From: Clostridium sp. CAG:590 | GTDB lineage: Bacteria > Bacillota > Clostridia > Lachnospirales > Lachnospiraceae | Length of the DNA stretch: 10,096 nt | Reading direction: 5' to 3' | Assembly: GCA_000431135.1 (NCBI GenBank) | Contig: HF987824.1 | Location: 1 to 10,096, forward strand | The notes under the pieces: generated by a model | Database searches by the model: none | What the model was told of the DNA's origin: nothing | What the model saw: only the letters and a program-made list of their open reading frames with translations | Shown: positions 7,163 to 10,096 of the stretch, piece after piece | Layout of the letters: each line of letters begins with the position of its first letter | Position numbering within the stretch: the first letter of the stretch is position 1 | Made by a program: the position numbers and the translations under genes

Positions 7163-7675
7163 TTACTCTTCTAAAAGAGATTTGGGATTTGAATTGTGGT
7201 ATTTGTAAAAATAATATTCCAGATCAAAGTATGTCTGCTCGTCACTTTCTCCAACAATACTCCAATTCTGTTCTTTGTCTAAATCAGGGAAATATTTATC
7301 CGCCTGATATGCATACTGTATCTTTGTCACATGTGCAGTGTCACAATATTCATACATCATCCGGTAAATGCTTTCTCCACCGATAATGAACACCTGATCA
7401 CTGTCATATTGTTGCAATTCCTGTAACAGTTCTTCCTTGGAATGTACCACCGTAGCATCCTGTACCTGATAATTCTCATCTCTTGACAAAATAATATTCT
7501 TTCGTCCTTTTAATGGAAGTCCGTTCGGAAATTCATCCAATGTCTTTCGTCCTAACACCACAACATTTCCCATTGTTGTCTGACGGAAGAACTTCTGGTC
7601 TTCCGGAATTCGCACCAACAACTTATTGCCGTTACCAATTGCCCAATTCTCATCTACCGCTACGATTAACTGCAT
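7163..7675 (-). CDS. folA: Dihydrofolate reductase
   Basis: 170 residues, normal family length. It reduces dihydrofolate to tetrahydrofolate with NADPH in the cytoplasm. Features seen: IVAVDENWAIG at 4-14, catalytic acid Asp26 in IPEDQKFF, VVLGRKT at 39-45 (cofactor binding), LSRD at 63-66, IIGGESIY at 97-104 (glycine pair contacting NADPH), and Thr117, the usual substrate-side Thr. The normally near-invariant Pro-Trp before the catalytic helix (MPW in E. coli) is replaced by Leu20-Val21. I associate this with a divergent clostridial branch rather than damage, since everything else is intact. The start at 7675 has AGGAG 7 bases upstream. It lies 96 bases after thyA and is followed by a clear terminator, so thyA-folA is probably one transcript that recycles the dihydrofolate made by ThyA. 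Trimethoprim sensitivity may differ from typical DHFRs; that is inference. Confidence 0.97.
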   Translation of the reverse strand: MQLIVAVDENWAIGNGNKLLVRIPEDQKFFRQTTMGNVVVLGRKTLDEFPNGLPLKGRKNIILSRDENYQVQDATVVHSKEELLQELQQYDSDQVFIIGGESIYRMMYEYCDTAHVTKIQYAYQADKYFPDLDKEQNWSIVGESDEQTYFDLEYYFYKYHNSNPKSLLEE

Positions 7676-7697
7676 GTTATCTCTCCTAACTTAATCC

Positions 7698-7725
7698 CAT
7701 TCTATATATCCGTAATTCTCGATCA
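7698..7725 (-). promoter_or_regulatory. Possible internal promoter before folA
   Basis: In the 96-base thyA-folA gap, TTGATC (7725-7720; 4/6) and TAGAAT (7703-7698; 5/6) are 16 bases apart on the minus strand. This could give extra folA transcription independent of thyA. The match is modest in AT-rich DNA, and read-through from thyA may suffice. Confidence 0.3.
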
Positions 7726-7771
7726 ACAAACTATATTCATTCCTACTCTCATCGATCTGTGTATGGAACCT

Positions 7772-8620
7772 CTACACCGCGATTGGAATATTCTTGATCT
7801 GCTCTCCCGCCTGATAATCCTCAATCACAATATCATCGGTTGTAAACTGATAAAAATCTTTAATTTCCGGGTTCAAATGAAACTTTGGTGCCGGATACGT
7901 CGGTCTCTTGATCAGTTCCTTTACAATATCGATATGCCTGTCATAAATATGCGCATCCGCAATCACATGTACAAGCTCGCCCGGTTCCATATCACATACC
8001 TGTGCCAGCATGTACACAAGTACCGCATACTGTACCACATTCCAGTTGTTCGCAGCCAGAATATCCTGCGACCGCTGATTCAGTATTGCATTCAATGTCA
8101 GCTTATCATGCCCCGGTTTCTTCGTTACATTAAATGTCATACTATATGCACATGGGTATAGATTCATCTCATGCAGATCTGCATGCACATAAATATTCGT
8201 CATAATCCTTCTGCTGTAAGGATTGTTCTTCAGATCATAGATTACACGATCCACCTGATCCATCATTCCTTCTGCATATTGATGTTTGACACCCATCTGA
8301 TAGCCATACGCCTTACCAATAGAACCCGTCTCATCTGCCCATTCATCCCAGACATGACTTTTCAGATCATGAATATTGTTCGACTTCTTCTGCCAGATCC
8401 ATAACATCTCATCTACTGCAGACTTCACATAAGTCTTGCGTAAGGTAAGTGCTGGAAATTCCTTTGACAGATCATATCGGTTCACCACACCAAACTGTTT
8501 AATCGTATATGCATAACTGCCATCTTCCCATTTGGGTCTTACTTTCTCTCCTTCTGTGCTATATCCATTCTCTATGATATCCGTACACATTTTAATAAAT
8601 AAATCATCTGCGTAACTCAT
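7772..8620 (-). CDS. thyA: Thymidylate synthase
   Basis: 282 residues. It converts dUMP and methylene-tetrahydrofolate to dTMP and dihydrofolate in the cytoplasm, the de novo route to thymidine nucleotides. Seen: the dUMP phosphate-binding Arg pair in PYSRRIM at 134-140, catalytic Cys157 in LYPCAYSMTF, QRSQD at 182-186 (phosphate-binding Arg183), NNWNVVQYA with Asn194 at the pyrimidine-binding Asn, AHIYDRHI at 223-230 (His224 and Tyr226), and the C-terminal IPIAV that closes over the active site. The usual Pro-Pro-Cys-His around the nucleophile is Tyr-Pro-Cys-Ala here, so the His after the Cys is missing; the sequence is a divergent ThyA but otherwise complete. The start at 8620 has CAGGAG 6 bases upstream. 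folA follows, consistent with a shared folate cycle. Confidence 0.96.
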   Translation of the reverse strand: MSYADDLFIKMCTDIIENGYSTEGEKVRPKWEDGSYAYTIKQFGVVNRYDLSKEFPALTLRKTYVKSAVDEMLWIWQKKSNNIHDLKSHVWDEWADETGSIGKAYGYQMGVKHQYAEGMMDQVDRVIYDLKNNPYSRRIMTNIYVHADLHEMNLYPCAYSMTFNVTKKPGHDKLTLNAILNQRSQDILAANNWNVVQYAVLVYMLAQVCDMEPGELVHVIADAHIYDRHIDIVKELIKRPTYPAPKFHLNPEIKDFYQFTTDDIVIEDYQAGEQIKNIPIAV

Positions 8621-8642
8621 TCTATACTCCTGTTCTCTATAT

Positions 8643-8648
8643 ATTATA
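8643..8648 (-). promoter_or_regulatory. Candidate -10 box for thyA
   Basis: A perfect TATAAT (8648-8643) lies 22 bases before the thyA start, but no convincing -35 is found 16-18 bases upstream (TGATTC at 17). If used, the leader would be only about 16 bases, just enough to hold the CAGGAG site. Transcription may instead continue from the upstream HExxH gene 48 bases away. Confidence 0.35.
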
Positions 8649-8668
8649 TCTGCTATGCACGGTATGAA

Positions 8669-9133
8669 TCAGGCTACATAATCAATCCGATTGCCCGTAG
8701 CTGCTTCCTTCTCGAATGCTTTCTGATTCTGACTATACGGGTCTTTACCATATGTCTTCATCAGTGTTGTCGTTGTACCTCCCGAAATATACGCACGTCC
8801 ACATTCCGGACAAATAGAGGTCTTAAGTGAAACCGTGGTCGACACTAATTCTTTGTTTGATTCATTTCCTTCAGCGATTGCATTAGCCACATGCTCTTTC
8901 TCATGTGACATTACCTTAGCATAAGATTCCTCCGGCGAAATCTTCCCCGGCGTCTTAAAGGATACCATCTCGTCCGAACCATCCTGATATCTCCGGTTCT
9001 TACACGTCTGACACTCCACCGGCGAAACCTTGCGTGAACTAAATACCGTATTATCAGTATACACCGGTGTTACTGTGTTGACATTAGAAATCGGAATCGC
9101 ATATCGATTACTCATACCAATTGCATTCATCAT
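8669..9133 (-). CDS. Uncharacterised small protein with HExxH and two CxxC pairs
   Basis: 154 residues. The start at 9133 has GGAGG 9 bases upstream; an adjacent ATG at 9130 is equally possible. Motifs: CQTC at 41-44 followed by KNRRYQDGSDE, an SHEKEHVANA segment in which HEKEH (77-81) fits the zinc-metallopeptidase HExxH signature, and CPEC at 108-111 before a GGTTTT stretch. The two Cys pairs could form one split zinc site. There is no signal peptide or membrane segment. The HExxH-before-Ala context recalls the SprA-related putative metalloprotease family (RAHEQAH-like), though this protein is short and the match is from memory, so function is unassigned. A recognisable promoter lies upstream, and thyA follows after 48 bases, possibly co-transcribed. 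Peptidase activity is a hypothesis only. Confidence 0.88.
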   Translation of the reverse strand: MMNAIGMSNRYAIPISNVNTVTPVYTDNTVFSSRKVSPVECQTCKNRRYQDGSDEMVSFKTPGKISPEESYAKVMSHEKEHVANAIAEGNESNKELVSTTVSLKTSICPECGRAYISGGTTTTLMKTYGKDPYSQNQKAFEKEAATGNRIDYVA

Positions 9134-9183
9134 AAGATCTCACCTCCGCTCTTTCTACCATTCAAACAAATCATATATGCATT

Positions 9184-9212
9184 ATTGTACTCGAAAAACA
9201 CAAAAAGCACAA
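9184..9212 (-). promoter_or_regulatory. Promoter candidate for the HExxH gene
   Basis: TACAAT (9189-9184; 5/6) as -10 with TTGTGC (9212-9207; 3/6) exactly 17 bases upstream on the minus strand, about 50 bases before the start codon. A T-rich spacer follows the -35. The position and spacing are good; the -35 is weak. Confidence 0.5.
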
Positions 9213-9226
9213 CCCTCACATCAGTT

Positions 9227-9250
9227 CGTCAAACTATGCACATTTTGACG
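9227..9250. repeat. Perfect 7-base inverted repeat CGTCAAA/TTTGACG
   Basis: Arms at 9227-9233 and 9244-9250 with a 10-base centre, just upstream of the -35 of the HExxH gene and 32 bases past the phosphatase stop. No T-tract follows in either direction, so it is not a standard intrinsic terminator. It might be a regulator site or an RNA hairpin protecting the phosphatase transcript end. Confidence 0.5.
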
Positions 9251-9282
9251 GCATTGCCCATATTTTAAATATTCTTCACATT

Positions 9283-9750
9283 TTAATCAAGGGATAAGTA
9301 TTCTAAAAAGCCATCCAGACCTTTCATGATGTCTTCATACGTTTTGTCAAAATTGCCTGTATACCATGGATCTGCTACATCTCTCTTATCATCCGTAAAA
9401 TCTAACAGCCGATAGATCTTCTCATCTTTATCTCTGCCACAAATTCTCGCTACATTCCGCAGATTCATAGAATCCATGCAGATCAGATAATCATACTTTG
9501 CATAATCCGCTTTGGTAATCTGCACGGCACGTTTTCCTTCACAGGAAATGCCGTGCTCCGCTAACTTCTTCTTAGTTCCCGGATGCACCGGATTGCCAAC
9601 ATCGCCCCAGATCTCTTCCGTACTCGTTGCCGCAGATGCGATGTAGAATTGGTTTGCGATGCCGCGTTTGGTTACTATATCTTTTAGTAAAAATTCTGCC
9701 ATGGGGGAACGGCAGATGTTGCCGTGGCAGATGAATAAGACTCTAATCAT
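9283..9750 (-). CDS. Low-molecular-weight protein tyrosine phosphatase
   Basis: 155 residues, the normal family length. The signature CX5R P-loop is at the very start: CHGNICRS at 8-15 with nucleophile Cys8 and Arg14. The general acid Asp127 is in DPWYTG, the typical DPxY/W motif near the C-terminus. The fold is related to arsenate reductase, but the DPWYTG motif and CHGNICRSP loop favour tyrosine (or arginine) phosphatase. It is cytoplasmic; the substrate is unknown. In Firmicutes such enzymes dephosphorylate proteins of capsule or stress pathways, and no kinase or polysaccharide gene is nearby here. The start at 9750 has AAGGA 8 bases upstream. It is the first chromosomal-looking gene after the integrase end, so its upstream region may have been altered by element insertion. 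No intrinsic terminator with T-tract is seen after its stop. Confidence 0.95.
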   Translation of the reverse strand: MIRVLFICHGNICRSPMAEFLLKDIVTKRGIANQFYIASAATSTEEIWGDVGNPVHPGTKKKLAEHGISCEGKRAVQITKADYAKYDYLICMDSMNLRNVARICGRDKDEKIYRLLDFTDDKRDVADPWYTGNFDKTYEDIMKGLDGFLEYLSLD

Positions 9751-9786
9751 ACGCTTTTTCCTTTATTTTCAAGTGTTTCAGCCATT

Positions 9787-9792
9787 TTTATA
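9787..9792 (-). promoter_or_regulatory. Weak -10-like box before the tyrosine phosphatase gene
   Basis: TATAAA (9792-9787) lies 37 bases before the start codon. No good -35 is found at 17 bases (CAATAT), but the phased decamer repeats at 9801-9830 cover that position, so transcription might depend on a bound protein. Confidence 0.25.
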
Positions 9793-9800
9793 CTCTGCTA

Positions 9801-9830
9801 ACTTGGCATATATTGGTATAACATGGCATA
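9801..9830. repeat. Three tandem 10-base repeats, helically phased
   Basis: Consecutive decamers acTTGGCATA, taTTGGTATA and acATGGCATA share a (T/A)TGG(C/T)ATA core repeated every 10 bases, about one helical turn. They lie between the integrase-proximal hairpin and the phosphatase start. Such phasing puts the motif on one face of the DNA and suggests a protein-binding array, either recombination accessory or transcriptional. Confidence 0.6.
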
Positions 9831-9843
9831 GTTTTGTAAGCAA

Positions 9844-9896
9844 AAGGTGTAAAATAAGGTGTAAAAATATCGCCTTTACACCTCGGTATTTTACAC
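9844..9896. repeat. Nested inverted/direct repeats of GTGTAAA beside the integrase
   Basis: Four copies of GTGTAAA occur: forward at 9847 and 9859, inverted at 9875 and 9890. The 11-mer AAGGTGTAAAA occurs twice at 9844-9854 and 9856-9866 (12-base period). The whole folds as a stem of 10 bp (GTGTAAAATA 9847-9856 with TATTTTACAC 9887-9896), a CGG bulge at 9884-9886, a further 9 bp (AGGTGTAAA 9857-9865 with TTTACACCT 9875-9883) and a 9-base loop. It starts 11 bases after the integrase stop. It could act as the integrase-transcript terminator (a CTTTTG follows on the minus strand) or as recombinase-binding DNA of an att region. Confidence 0.75.
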
Positions 9897-9906
9897 GGTA
9901 AATGGA

Positions 9907-10096
9907 TTAGACATTTGCAATTCTTTCAATCTCAGCCTTGGCATCCTCGAACTTAACATGGGTATAAACATTAAGTGTCACACTTATATCAGAGTGCCCC
10001 ATAAGGTACTGTAAAGCCTTAGGATTCATTCCGGACTTAGCCATGTTTGTACAATAGGTATGACGGCATACATGTGGATGTGTCAAGTATAGGACA
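9907..10096 (-). CDS. int: Tyrosine recombinase/integrase, C-terminal part only
   Basis: The frame enters at the right edge (first whole codon at 10095) and stops with TAA at 9909-9907, giving the last 62 residues; the N-terminal and most of the catalytic domain are outside. The visible part has the end of the tyrosine-recombinase active site: HVCRHTYCT (the HxxR box with catalytic His and Arg), LMGHSDISVT (the GH box, second His), then VYTHV with the nucleophilic Tyr, followed by a helix KFEDAKAEIERIA. No disruption is seen in this part. The style matches integrases of phages and integrative conjugative elements in Firmicutes, rather than XerC/D housekeeping enzymes, and the repeat cluster right after its stop supports this. 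It is therefore likely the end of an integrated element extending past 10096; the element type cannot be told. Confidence 0.93.
   Translation of the reverse strand, partial: VLYLTHPHVCRHTYCTNMAKSGMNPKALQYLMGHSDISVTLNVYTHVKFEDAKAEIERIANV

Noticed and set aside
7763..8404. Plus-strand frames opposite thyA
   Set aside because: Antisense to an unmistakable thymidylate synthase; no start signals or domains.
9283..9750. Arsenate reductase (ArsC) as identity of the phosphatase
   Set aside because: The shared P-loop fold allows it, but the C-terminal DPWYTG motif and lack of the ArsC redox cysteine arrangement favour a low-molecular-weight tyrosine phosphatase; no ars genes are nearby.
1..10096. 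CRISPR array, tRNA or rRNA genes, insertion sequence
   Set aside because: No regularly spaced identical repeats, no tRNA cloverleaf or rRNA-like sequence and no transposase frame were seen on either strand.

Overview
The window reads as chromosomal DNA of an anaerobic Firmicute, most likely a Lachnospiraceae-type Clostridium. The evidence is moderate-to-low GC, GGAGG-type ribosome binding sites, a DHFR and thymidylate synthase of the divergent type I associate with that group, and a YbjQ protein carrying a zinc ribbon. This placement is inference from protein style; no rRNA or marker gene is present. Every gene I can support lies on the minus strand, so transcription runs from high to low coordinates. 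Many plus-strand reading frames are antisense shadows of Glu/Lys/Ala-rich genes.

Reading in the direction of transcription: (1) 10096-9907 is the C-terminal end of a tyrosine recombinase/integrase, cut by the window edge. It is followed by a dense block of inverted and direct repeats (about 9801-9896) that looks like recombinase- or regulator-binding DNA, a terminator, or both. This is probably one boundary of an integrated element lying mostly beyond 10096. (2) 9750-9283 is a low-molecular-weight protein tyrosine phosphatase. (3) 9133-8669 is a small uncharacterised protein with an HExxH motif and two CxxC pairs. (4) 8620-7163 is thyA followed by folA, the dTMP-synthesis/folate-recycling pair, ended by a clear intrinsic terminator at 7111-7147. 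(5) 6990-5887 is a YbjQ-domain protein with a RanBP2-like zinc ribbon, driven by the best promoter in the window (TATAAT with extended -10). (6) 5732 down to the left edge is a tightly packed four-gene run: a HAD phosphatase (Gph/PpaX type), a rhomboid intramembrane protease overlapping it by 7 bases from a GTG start, an 807-residue TPR protein starting at GTG 18 bases later, and a long coiled-coil/low-complexity protein starting 3 bases after that and running off the window.

Two functional themes stand out. ThyA converts dUMP to dTMP and oxidises methylene-tetrahydrofolate to dihydrofolate, which FolA reduces again, so this gene order is metabolically sensible. The rhomboid-TPR-coiled-coil run is the most interesting part. 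In Bacillus GluP/YqgP, a rhomboid core carries an N-terminal soluble domain and a C-terminal TPR on one chain. Here the rhomboid has the N-terminal soluble domain but no TPR tail, and a TPR protein is encoded immediately downstream. This may be a split version with added disordered scaffold proteins. No CRISPR, tRNA, rRNA or insertion sequence was seen, and no stretch over 300 bases lacks a gene.
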